From assembly GCA_016188575.1 (NCBI GenBank), contig JACPHN010000044.1:31616-95615 (forward strand): a DNA stretch of 64,000 nucleotides, written 5' to 3'. This document shows, piece after piece, positions 34,548 through 43,222 of the stretch (position 1 is the first letter of the stretch; each line of letters begins with the position of its first letter). A program made the position numbers and the translations under genes. The notes under the pieces are model-generated. The model was not told the DNA's origin and did no database searches. It saw nothing but the letters and a program-made list of their open reading frames with translations. Origin of the DNA: Candidatus Schekmanbacteria bacterium. GTDB taxonomy: Bacteria > CSSED10-310 > JACPHN01.

Positions 34548-37445
34548 ATGAAGCGACTGCAGTTCCTCGATTGGGGCGCGACCCTGCCAGCGCAAGCGGC
34601 GGCGCGGCTGCTGTCGTCGTACAGCGCCCCGGGTAGTTTTGATCTTTCTCACGTGTTGGCCGTTGTGCCCACCGAGGAGGCCGGACGCCGGCTCCGCCAG
34701 GCGCTCGCCCAAAGCGCGGATCGGCACGGCCGCGCCGCCGTTCCTCCGGAGGTGCTGACCCCGGAAGGCCTGGTAGCGCGCTGCTCCAAGGACCTTGCCG
34801 TTGCTGGCCGCGGAGAATCTCTGGCCTTGTGGATGGTGCTGCTCCGCGCGGAAAACTGGGACGCGGCGGACCGCCTGTTTGGCGCCCAGCGGCGCAACCG
34901 CGAGCGCGCCTGGCTGCTCGCGACCGCCGAGAAGCTCGAGGAGATGCGCGACCTTCTTGGGGAGAATGGGCTGTTGGTTGCGGACGCCGCCCGGCTGCTC
35001 GAAGATTGTGACGATCCCGAGCGATGGCGAGATCTCGCCGAGCTCGACGCGCGTCATGCCGAGGCGTTGGCCGCGCACGGCAAGGTAGACCGCAACCGGG
35101 CGCTGCGCAAGTCGGAAAGCGCATCACGAAGGCCCCCCACCTCACCTCCCACCGCGAGGGGGGGGAGGGACGCCGGGGGGCACGGTCACGTCGACGTCGA
35201 ACAGGCGCTGCCGGCGCGCGTGCGGCAGATCGCGCTGGTCGCGGTCCCTGACCCGATGCCGCAGGCCCTGGCCGTCCTGGAGGCGCTCTCGGAACACGTT
35301 GCCGTGGACATCTACGTGCACGCGCCCGAATCCCTGGCGCAGGCTTTCGATGCCTGGGGCCGACCGCTCACGGAGGTTTGGCGTTCGCGACCGATCGATC
35401 TGCAGGAGAGCGCCATCGTGCTTGCGCGCGACCCTCTTCATCAAGCGGAGTGCGTGGCGCGGATCATGCACGATGCGGCGCTGGCGCCGGCGGCGACCGT
35501 GATCGGCGCGCCTGACGCCGAGGTGCGGCCATACCTTGCTGCTCAGCTTGCCAGCGCCGGGGTGGCGACACATGACCCGGCGGGCCTTCCCCTGCTGCGC
35601 GAGCCGAGCGTCTCGCTGGTCGCTCACTTCGCCAACTGGCTCGAGACGGACCGGTTCGAGGCCTTGCAGCAGCTCTTGCGCCATCCCGAGCTGCTTGCGC
35701 GTCTGGCCGCGGAGGGACTCGGCGTTTCCCTCGAGGCGCTGCTCGCCGCCGCGGACGAGGTGCAGCAAAAGCACCTGCCAGAGACAGTGGCCGAGCTCCG
35801 GGCCTGCTGGACACCGCGGACCGCGGCCGAGCGCGCCCTGGTGAGCGTGCTGGATCGGCTGGCGGCGTGGGAGGCGCCGGCAGCGCCGGTTGCTCCTTCC
35901 GCCGCCGGTTCGCTGCGCGCCTTTCTCGCGTGGACCTTTGAGACCCGCCTGCTCCAGGGAGGGACACCGGAGAGCCGCCGGTTCATCGCCGCTGCGGACG
36001 CCCTGACGGAGCTCTTCGAGCGCCTCGACAGCGGGGTTACCGCGGCGCTGTCCCTGTCGCGCGCGGATTGGTTCGCGCTGCTGCGCCATCTCCTCGAACG
36101 CGCGCACCTCTATGAAGAGCGTCCCGCCGGCGCCGTCGATCTCGCCGGGTGGCTCGAGCTGTCGTGGGCGGACGCGTCCCACGTGCTGCTCACCGGCGCC
36201 AACGACGGTCGTTTGCCGGAGACCCTCGTCGGGGACCCGTTCTTGCCCGACAGTGCGCGAAAGCGGCTCGGGCTGCGTCACAATGAGCAGCGCCGCGCTC
36301 GCGACGCCTACCTGCTGAGTTCGCTACTATCGTGCCGGAGCGGCTCCGGGAGCATCACGATCATTCTCGGCAAGTCCACGCGCGAGGGCGAGCCACTACG
36401 GCCGTCGCGCCTGCTGTTTCACTGCGCCGACGAGTCACTTGCCGAGCGGGCGCGGTACCTCTTTTCCGCCCCGGACAAGCCGGAGCCGGAACCTCCGCGC
36501 ACGGTGTGCTGGCGGCTGCAGCCCCGCCGAGCATCAGCCGCTTCTACAGCCGCCACGATTTCGGTGACCGCCCTGCAGGAATACCTGAGCTGTCCATTCC
36601 GCTACTATCTGCGCCGGGTTCTGCGCATGCGGCCGGTTGACCCGGCGAAGTGCGAGCTGGACGCCCTCGAGTTTGGGACGCTCTGCCATCATGCGCTCGA
36701 GGAGCTTGGGCGCAACGCATCGCTGTCAAGCTGCGACGACGGTGCGACGCTTGCTGCGGCGCTCACGCGCGCGGCGCGCACGCAGTTCCACGGCCGCTAC
36801 GGGACGTCGCTCTCACCGCCGCTGGCCCTGCAACTGGATGCCGCCGAGCAGCGCCTGCGCGCCGCCGCCGCGGAGCAGGCGCGGCAAGCGCGGGAGGGGT
36901 GGCGAATCGAAGGCGTGGAGGTCGAGCTGGCGGTGGAGCTCTGCGGATTCCGCATCACGGGGACAATTGACCGCGTGGATCGCCACTCTGATGGCCGCCT
37001 TCGGCTCATCGACTACAAGACAAGCGCCCATCCGCGGCGGCCAGAGGAAGCTCATCTCCGCCCGCGGCGAAGCTCGGACCCGCCATGGCGTCTCTTCTCG
37101 GGCGGTGGGCGCGAGCAGGCGTGGTCGGCCCTGCAATTGCCCATCTACGGCCTGTTTGCGCGCGAGTGCTACGGTGTCGAGCCCCTCCTCGGCTATTTCA
37201 ACTTGCCGGCCGCCGTCACGGAGACCGGCATCGCCACCTGGACCGAAGCATCCGCAGAGCTGTTGGAGGCGGCGGTGGGGTGCGCTTCGGGGGCTCTGGC
37301 GGCGATTCGGGATGGCGTGTTCTGGCCGCCAGCAGCGGACGTCGCCGCTTTTGAGCTCGATGAGATCTACCTCGGAGACGCCGTTGGCGCGGTGGACGGC
37401 GCCTGGATGGCGGCGCTGCAAGGCGCGTCAGCGGCCCTGCCATGA
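34548..37445 (+). CDS. addB: AddB-type helicase-nuclease subunit
   Basis: 965 residues. N-terminal inactivated helicase part, then ISVTALQEYLSCPFRYYL and the PD-(D/E)XK nuclease core: GTIDRVDR with Asp808, LIDYKTS with Asp822 and Lys824. With AddA it processes double-strand breaks and resects to Chi. A proline/glycine-rich stretch at about residues 195-215 (SRRPPTSPPTARGG) is encoded by a G/C palindrome related to intergenic repeats. Starts 18 bases after the TPT protein gene; ends overlapping addA by ATGA. Confidence 0.85.
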   Translation: MKRLQFLDWGATLPAQAAARLLSSYSAPGSFDLSHVLAVVPTEEAGRRLRQALAQSADRHGRAAVPPEVLTPEGLVARCSKDLAVAGRGESLALWMVLLRAENWDAADRLFGAQRRNRERAWLLATAEKLEEMRDLLGENGLLVADAARLLEDCDDPERWRDLAELDARHAEALAAHGKVDRNRALRKSESASRRPPTSPPTARGGRDAGGHGHVDVEQALPARVRQIALVAVPDPMPQALAVLEALSEHVAVDIYVHAPESLAQAFDAWGRPLTEVWRSRPIDLQESAIVLARDPLHQAECVARIMHDAALAPAATVIGAPDAEVRPYLAAQLASAGVATHDPAGLPLLREPSVSLVAHFANWLETDRFEALQQLLRHPELLARLAAEGLGVSLEALLAAADEVQQKHLPETVAELRACWTPRTAAERALVSVLDRLAAWEAPAAPVAPSAAGSLRAFLAWTFETRLLQGGTPESRRFIAAADALTELFERLDSGVTAALSLSRADWFALLRHLLERAHLYEERPAGAVDLAGWLELSWADASHVLLTGANDGRLPETLVGDPFLPDSARKRLGLRHNEQRRARDAYLLSSLLSCRSGSGSITIILGKSTREGEPLRPSRLLFHCADESLAERARYLFSAPDKPEPEPPRTVCWRLQPRRASAASTAATISVTALQEYLSCPFRYYLRRVLRMRPVDPAKCELDALEFGTLCHHALEELGRNASLSSCDDGATLAAALTRAARTQFHGRYGTSLSPPLALQLDAAEQRLRAAAAEQARQAREGWRIEGVEVELAVELCGFRITGTIDRVDRHSDGRLRLIDYKTSAHPRRPEEAHLRPRRSSDPPWRLFSGGGREQAWSALQLPIYGLFARECYGVEPLLGYFNLPAAVTETGIATWTEASAELLEAAVGCASGALAAIRDGVFWPPAADVAAFELDEIYLGDAVGAVDGAWMAALQGASAALP
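35138..35175 (+). repeat. G/C palindrome inside addB
   Basis: CCCACCTCACCTCCC followed by a G run, sharing 15 exact bases with 51270-51284 region. Read in frame through AddB without a stop. The stem is CCTCCC/GGGAGG. Confidence 0.6.
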
Positions 37446-40400
37446 CCGCTGCTGCCGCCGGGCTCCGCATCCGCCACCAGGTCATTTCGGCCGCCGCCGG
37501 CGCCGGCAAGACTTTTCAGCTCAGCAACCGCTACCTCGCGCTGCTCGCCGCCGGAGTTGCTCCGGACCGCATCGTCGCGTTGACGTTCACGCGCAAGGCG
37601 GCGGGCGAGATCTTCGACCGCATTCTGGAGCGGCTCGCGCGGGCCGCCGGCTCGGAAGGCGGTGCGGCTCGCCTGCGCGCGGAAGTTGAGGAAAGCGGCA
37701 TTCCCGTGGCCCAGCTCACCCAGCAGCGGGCCATCGCTCTGCTGCGCGCGCTGCTCGACGCCTTGCACCTGTGCCGCGTCGGCACGCTGGACAGTTTTTT
37801 CGTCGCGCTGGTGCGGGCGTTTCCGTTCGAGCTCGGGGTGGGCGCGAGCTTTGAGCTCGTCGACGGCTACGCCGCCGAGGCGGCGACCGACAGGGCGCTG
37901 CGGCGGATGCTCGCAGGCGGCGGTGCCCGCGCGCTCGACGCTCGCCATCGCCTGCTCGCGGCAATCAAACAGCGCAGCTTTGGCCGCGAAGCGCGCACGG
38001 TGACCAGCTTGCTCCGGGAAACCATTGACGCCGAGCAGGAGACGTTTCTCGACGCGCCGAGGGAGGAGGTCTGGGGCGAGCCGGGGCGGATCTGGGAGAG
38101 CCCACCGGGTTGGCGCGCGGGCGCCCAGGTGAATCCCGAGGCCGCGCTCGCGGCCGCGCTGGCGGGGCTCGCCAACAATCGCGCCTTGACGGCAAGCCGG
38201 CGGACAAAGCTGGTGGCGTTCGCCGTGGAGGCGGGGCGCCTGACCCCGGGGGCGCCTCTGGATACGCTGATCGACATGCTTGGTAAGCTGGCGCCGCTCG
38301 TCGACGAGCTCGAGTCCGGCCGGGCCGCGGTCAACATCCACGGCCAGTTTCAGCTTGAGGGCGCTGCCTGTGCCCCGCTTGCCGCCTTGACGCGCTACGC
38401 GCTGTGGTGCGAATGGGCCCGCTGTCTCGAGCAAACCAAGGGCCTGTACCGCATTCTGGCGTCGTACCAGAGCAGCTATGAGCGGTTCGTCCGCGCGCAA
38501 GGGAAACTGAAGTTCGCTGACGTGACCTTTCTGCTCGGGAAATCAGATGGTCAGGCAATCGGCGGCAACCGCTCGTATGTCGACTATCGGCTAGACGGTC
38601 GCTTCGACCACTGGCTGCTCGACGAGTTTCAGGACACCAGCGCGCTGCAGTGGCACGCCGTTCGCAACTTGCTGGACGAGGTCATCCAGGACGATTCGGG
38701 CCAGCGCAGCCTGTTCTACGTCGGCGACGTGAAGCAGGCGATCTACGGCTGGCGCGGCGGGCACTATCGCCTGTTCGACTACGTCGCCGAAGCCTACGAT
38801 GCGGGTGGCGAGGTCTTCGAAACGCGCCGACTTTCCCGGTCGTGGCGGTCCAGCCCCGTGGTGATAGACGCCGTGAACCGCGTATTCGACTCGCTTTCGC
38901 CCGCCAGCGGAGCGGACGCCGAAGCGGTCGCCGCGTTCCAGCGCGGCTGGCGGCGGCACGAGACCGCACTCGCGGACCTCGCAGGTCACGTGGTGCTCTA
39001 TGGGGTATCGGCGGCGGGCAACGAGGCCGAAAAGCGCGCGCAGCGCCACGAAGTTGCCGTCGCTCTCGCGCGCCGCCTGCGGCATGAAATCGGTGAGGAC
39101 CGCACCCTGGCGATCCTGGTGCGCGCCAACGACCAGGGGCTGGCACTGGTGCAGCGCCTTCGCACCGCGGGTGTCCCCGCCGTCTGGGAAGGCAATAGCG
39201 CGCTGACCGATAATCCGTTCGTCGTCGCGTTGCTCTCCCTGATCCAGTATTCCCACCACCCCGCCGATTCCGTCGCCTCCGAGCACCTCCTCTCCACCCC
39301 TCTGGCGCGCTGGATCGCGGACGGAGCGTGCATTGCCCCGGGAGTGGCCGTCGACGTGCTGCGGCGGATCCGGTTGGAGGGCTTTGCCGGGGTGGTCAGG
39401 AGATGGGCTCAGTTGTGCGGCGACGCGAGGTTGCTGGACGCCTTCGCGTTGCGGCGAGCGCGCGACCTGGAAAGCGCCGCGCTGATCTTCGACGCGACCG
39501 GAGAAACCTCCGGGGACAGTTTTTGCGCGTTCGTTCGGGGCCACCGCCTACAGGATGCGGCCGGGCCGTCTGACGTGCGCGTGCTGACCATCCACAAGGC
39601 CAAGGGCCTGGAGTTCGACGCGGTCATCTTGCCCGAGCTCGAAACGGGACTGTGCCGCGGGCTCGTCAAGGACACCGTCGTGGCGAACCGTGAGGATCCC
39701 CTGAGCCCGGAACCGGACTGGGTTCTGAGCGTGCCGTCGGTCCACCTCTTGCGCCTTGACGACCGTTTTCGCAGCGTCCTGGCGCGGCATGCGACCGAGC
39801 AGACCTACGAGTCGTTGTGTCTGCTGTACGTCGCCATAACCCGCGCCCGCCAGGCGCTCCACCTCGTCGTGGACGACGGTGATCGAGGCGCGGGCGTGCG
39901 CCGGGCGAGCGGGCTGGTGCGTGCGGGTCTGACGGACGGCGAGACTGTCGCCGCCGCGGAGGTCATGATCGAAAACGTCGCGGCGCGCATTCTCTACGAG
40001 GGTGGCACGCCCGGCTGGGCCGCGCGTGGCGGCGCTCGCGCGATGGCCGCGACGGCGTGGAGCGACCGCGTGCCGCTGGCGATTGAGCGGGCGATGCAGG
40101 GGCGCGCGGCAGAGACCTCCGGCGCGGCTACGGCGGCGGTTTCCCGCCAGCTCCCGGCGGCTTCCGAGACGTGGGTGGCGGCGGCGGCGTCTCTGTTCTC
40201 GTCCGACCGGCGGCTGTCACTGCAGGTCGGCGCGGCGTTGCACCGGCTTTTCGAGCGCATCGAGTGGGCGGAGGATGGCAGCTCCGAGGTGGCGGTGGAA
40301 AGCCTGAGAGCGCACGGAGCGACGCCGCCAGGGGTGCGCGACGAGGCCATCAGGCGGTTTCGTGCGGCCCTTGCCCGCGCCGGCGTTGCGGAGGTGCTCC

Positions 40401-40717
40401 GCCGGCCGCACGGCGCCGCGCGCCTGTGGCGCGAGCGGCCATTCGAGGCCATGGTGGAGGGCCGGTGGGTCTCTGGCCGATTTGACCGCGTGGTGCTGTG
40501 CGAGGATGGGGACGGAAAACTAGCCCGAGCGACGGTAATCGAATTCAAGACCGACCGCCTGGCTACCGCGCCGGCTGTCCGCGAGCGCGCCGCCGCCTAC
40601 CGCGCGCAGGTGGTGCTTTATCGGAAGGCGCTGGCGAAGCTGACCGGGCTCCCCGAAAGCGCCGTCGAAGGAATGCTCGTGTTCGTCGAGTCGGGCGAGC
40701 TCGTAGCCGTCTGGTGA
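37442..40717 (+). CDS. addA: AddA-type UvrD-like helicase-nuclease subunit
   Basis: 1091 residues. Walker A AAAGAGKT (17-24), TFTRKAAGEI, Walker B LLDEFQDTS (Asp394-Glu395), YVGDVKQAIYGWRGG (motif III), LTIHKAKGLEFDAV (motif V, about 716-729), LYVAITRARQAL (motif VI). C-terminal nuclease: GRFDRV with Asp1015 and EFKTD with Glu1034-x-Lys1036. A full dual helicase/nuclease, so AddAB here should have two nuclease sites. ATG overlaps the addB stop by four bases. Confidence 0.9.
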   Translation: MTAAAAGLRIRHQVISAAAGAGKTFQLSNRYLALLAAGVAPDRIVALTFTRKAAGEIFDRILERLARAAGSEGGAARLRAEVEESGIPVAQLTQQRAIALLRALLDALHLCRVGTLDSFFVALVRAFPFELGVGASFELVDGYAAEAATDRALRRMLAGGGARALDARHRLLAAIKQRSFGREARTVTSLLRETIDAEQETFLDAPREEVWGEPGRIWESPPGWRAGAQVNPEAALAAALAGLANNRALTASRRTKLVAFAVEAGRLTPGAPLDTLIDMLGKLAPLVDELESGRAAVNIHGQFQLEGAACAPLAALTRYALWCEWARCLEQTKGLYRILASYQSSYERFVRAQGKLKFADVTFLLGKSDGQAIGGNRSYVDYRLDGRFDHWLLDEFQDTSALQWHAVRNLLDEVIQDDSGQRSLFYVGDVKQAIYGWRGGHYRLFDYVAEAYDAGGEVFETRRLSRSWRSSPVVIDAVNRVFDSLSPASGADAEAVAAFQRGWRRHETALADLAGHVVLYGVSAAGNEAEKRAQRHEVAVALARRLRHEIGEDRTLAILVRANDQGLALVQRLRTAGVPAVWEGNSALTDNPFVVALLSLIQYSHHPADSVASEHLLSTPLARWIADGACIAPGVAVDVLRRIRLEGFAGVVRRWAQLCGDARLLDAFALRRARDLESAALIFDATGETSGDSFCAFVRGHRLQDAAGPSDVRVLTIHKAKGLEFDAVILPELETGLCRGLVKDTVVANREDPLSPEPDWVLSVPSVHLLRLDDRFRSVLARHATEQTYESLCLLYVAITRARQALHLVVDDGDRGAGVRRASGLVRAGLTDGETVAAAEVMIENVAARILYEGGTPGWAARGGARAMAATAWSDRVPLAIERAMQGRAAETSGAATAAVSRQLPAASETWVAAAASLFSSDRRLSLQVGAALHRLFERIEWAEDGSSEVAVESLRAHGATPPGVRDEAIRRFRAALARAGVAEVLRRPHGAARLWRERPFEAMVEGRWVSGRFDRVVLCEDGDGKLARATVIEFKTDRLATAPAVRERAAAYRAQVVLYRKALAKLTGLPESAVEGMLVFVESGELVAVW

Positions 40718-40892
40718 GTCGCCGCGACGCTCAACGGCGCCGTATATCGCGCCGGGCTTCCGCCGCTCCAGGAACGGCGCGATGCCTGGACGCTGTGCGG
40801 CATCTCCATCACCAAGGCGGGCCAGGAAAAGCAGCTCGTCGCCATCGCGAAGTAGAAGGAGGGCGCGTGATCCTGAGACGCCGACGCAGGTG

Positions 40893-42080
40893 ATGACCGA
40901 ACGCCTGAACAAATGCGGGTACGGCGGCTTGCTGGTCGACGCGACCCTGCCCGTGCCGGCAGATCCGGAGGAGTACTTTGCCGAAGGAAGCCCGGCGACG
41001 GGCTGCAATCGGCTCAGGTGCCATTCGTGTGGGACCTCGGTGCGGCAGGGCGCGGGCTTCTACCCCCGCCAAGACGCGGCCAATCATCTGTCAGACCTCG
41101 TCGCCTCCCCGCACTGGAGGTCCCTCCCCTACCTCGAGTACAGCGCCGGCAGCGAGTTTCGGCTGTATGTTTGCCGGTGCGAGCTCTGGGTAACCAGGAA
41201 AGCATGGTATCGGCTCGAGGATCGTGATCCCGATCCGATCACCGACCCGAAGCTGCCTTGGCGCTGCGAGGGGCACCCTCCGTCGCAGCTCCCCCTCACC
41301 TTGAACGGTGTGACCGTCCGCTCGCAGGAGGATCTCCTCGGGGTCATTCGCCGACGATTGCTCGCAGGACCCACCTTGGGCCCGGAAGCCAGCGCCAACG
41401 GCGCCGGTGTGTGGTTGGCGAGCTTGTATGCGCGACTCGCGGGCGGCCCGGCCGAGGGAGACGTGTCGCGAGCCGTTGCCGCGTGCCTCTCGGACCCGGA
41501 GCCCCGCGTCCGGGCGTGGGCCGTGAGCTTCTTCCGATCGTTTCCACGCGCCGAAGGCGGCGAGCGTATTCAGGACCTCCTGAAGGGCGATCGGTCCCTC
41601 TTCCGGGGGGTGGCGGATCCCACGACGCTGAACAGCACCTTGGAGGCCAGCCTGCTCTTTGCCCTCGCGAAGCGGCTGGGAACGCGGGACGCGCAGGGCC
41701 GGCCGCGCGCGCTCGAGCTGGCGCGCCGGGAGGCGCTGGTGGGCAGCGGCGTCGGTGACAAGCCGTTGTTCTACCCGCTGGCGCTGCATGACACTGAGTG
41801 GCTGGCCGCGAACGCGGCGCAGATTATTGAGGTGCGTCCCCAGAGCGCCGAGGAGCTGCTGTTCAAGTTCGCTGTTGCCCTGGGGGACATCGAGGCCCGC
41901 CGGGTCGCCAGGGCGAACGAGCTCTTCGTCGATCTGGCGATCCGATTGGCACGCGAGCGACGGATCACGGTCGAGGATCTGCACCGATCGCTCGGGCAAT
42001 GCATGGTAGACCTCCGGTCGAAGGTCCTCGAAGCGCTGGACGAATCATGGCGGACGCGGCCTCGCAAGCCGCGGCGCTGA
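40893..42080 (+). CDS. zinc-ribbon plus HEAT-like protein, paralogue 1
   Basis: 395 residues, no named family. N-terminal zinc-like domain with Cys pairs: LRCHSCG, then YVCRCELW and WRCEGHP separated by a DPDPITDP block. C-terminal helical repeats (VSRAVAACLSDPEPRVRAWAVSFFRSFP; GDRSLFRGV) of HEAT type. Same order of Cys motifs and DPDP block in the protein at 42645-44681, and the same helical repeats in 42512-43222. Probably cytoplasmic protein-binding scaffold. ATG at 40893, with GTG three bases before. Confidence 0.65.
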   Translation: MTERLNKCGYGGLLVDATLPVPADPEEYFAEGSPATGCNRLRCHSCGTSVRQGAGFYPRQDAANHLSDLVASPHWRSLPYLEYSAGSEFRLYVCRCELWVTRKAWYRLEDRDPDPITDPKLPWRCEGHPPSQLPLTLNGVTVRSQEDLLGVIRRRLLAGPTLGPEASANGAGVWLASLYARLAGGPAEGDVSRAVAACLSDPEPRVRAWAVSFFRSFPRAEGGERIQDLLKGDRSLFRGVADPTTLNSTLEASLLFALAKRLGTRDAQGRPRALELARREALVGSGVGDKPLFYPLALHDTEWLAANAAQIIEVRPQSAEELLFKFAVALGDIEARRVARANELFVDLAIRLARERRITVEDLHRSLGQCMVDLRSKVLEALDESWRTRPRKPRR

Positions 42081-42496
42081 GCACAGATGCTTCGGCCGCG
42101 CATGGAGATAGCACCTGGTGGTTTCCGGCGAGGCATGGCCCAGGGTCGCCTGGACCAAGTGCCGCGGCGCTCCCCGATCAAGCGCATGCGAGGCGTGGGG
42201 TGCCGAAACCACTCATTGTCGATCCCGTCGCAGATCTCGTCGGTGTCCGGATCGATGGTGTCGTCGTCGCCGAGCCGATCCGCCACCACCGAGCGCAGGT
42301 AGGTCGCGCGGGCCCGCACGTCGGGGCGGTGGCGCCCGTCGGCGATCACCTCGTCGAGCGTTGCCACGGGGACGTGGGCGGGCCGCCGGAGCTTCGACAC
42401 GACCGGCGTCGGGGACGGAACGCACGCTCTCGCCGCCACACGGGTCGACGGCGTGGGCAACCGCACCGTCCTGCGCCGCACCTTCGTCTTCGCCAA
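41771..42496 (-). CDS. uncertain frame downstream of HEAT paralogue 2
   Basis: TTG-started frame of 241 codons on the minus strand. The first 90 or so residues (VSKLRRPAHVPVATLDEVI, VVADRLGDDDTIDPDTDEI) look protein-like; the rest runs antisense through the 3' end of the 40893 gene and does not. No ribosome site. Possibly the start of a gene whose end was lost. Reported with low trust. Confidence 0.2.
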   Translation of the reverse strand: MAKTKVRRRTVRLPTPSTRVAARACVPSPTPVVSKLRRPAHVPVATLDEVIADGRHRPDVRARATYLRSVVADRLGDDDTIDPDTDEICDGIDNEWFRHPTPRMRLIGERRGTWSRRPWAMPRRKPPGAISMRGRSICAQRRGLRGRVRHDSSSASRTFDRRSTMHCPSDRCRSSTVIRRSRANRIARSTKSSFALATRRASMSPRATANLNSSSSALWGRTSIICAAFAASHSVSCSASG

Positions 42497-42511
42497 CGCG
42501 GCGCCGACGAG

Positions 42512-43222
42512 CTATGGCCGCGCCGGGAGGGCGCGCAGGATCCGCGCCTTCGCCGCTGGGTCGTCGATGAACAGCTCGATGAAGCCCCGGAACTTCGGAT
42601 CGCGTGCCCCTACCGGCGCGAGGCGCTCCCCGAGCGCCCCCACGTCATGGCGGCTGCCCTGGAGGTTGTTGAGGATCACCGCCGCCGTGCTCGGCGTGGC
42701 GCGGGCGATCTCCTCGGCGTGGGCCGCGACCCAGTCGGGATCCGCCCGGGTCAGCGCGGCAATGAGCGGCGTCGGCTGGCCGGGGTGAATGGCCTCCTCG
42801 CGCGCCAGCGCCAGCGCGCGCACGTCGCCGCCACCGGCGCGCCGCCCGACGGCGCTCAGGAGCTTCCATTCGAGGTCGCCGCCACGCGGGTCCGGGACGC
42901 CGCGGAATCCGGATCGATCGCCGGACGCGGCCTCGACGATGCGCTCGCCGCCGGCGGCCATCGGGTTCTTCTCGAAGAAGATGAGCACCTGCCAGCGTAT
43001 CGCGGGGTCGGGGTCGTTCAGGCAGGCGGCGATCCCCTCGGCGAGGCGCGCCACCAGCGGCGTCCCGCCGAGGCGCTCGTACGCGTCGAGCAGCCGTTCG
43101 ATCGGAGCCTCGTCGCGCGGCAGCGTTCCGAGCGGGCCGACGCCGCGGAGGTGCTGCCGCGAAAACTCCCGGAAGTCCGGGATGGCAGCGAAGTCGAAGC
43201 CGTCGATGACAGTCTGACGCAT
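42512..43222 (-). CDS. HEAT-like protein, paralogue 2 (no zinc domain)
   Basis: 236 residues: RLAEGIAACLNDPDPAIRWQVLIFFEKNP and GDRSGFRGVPDPRGGDLEWKLL repeat the helix pattern of the protein at 40893 nearly motif for motif (AACLSDPEPRVRAW; GDRSLFRGV), but the N-terminal Cys domain is missing. Start ATG 43222, weak ribosome site. It overlaps the distorted 3' end of paralogue 3 in another frame. Confidence 0.6.
   Translation of the reverse strand: MRQTVIDGFDFAAIPDFREFSRQHLRGVGPLGTLPRDEAPIERLLDAYERLGGTPLVARLAEGIAACLNDPDPAIRWQVLIFFEKNPMAAGGERIVEAASGDRSGFRGVPDPRGGDLEWKLLSAVGRRAGGGDVRALALAREEAIHPGQPTPLIAALTRADPDWVAAHAEEIARATPSTAAVILNNLQGSRHDVGALGERLAPVGARDPKFRGFIELFIDDPAAKARILRALPARP

Noticed and set aside
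40718..40892. Short plus-strand frame after addA ending at a TAG near 40853
   Set aside because: About 44 codons without a start or ribosome site and no recognisable family; perhaps a remnant but not supportable.
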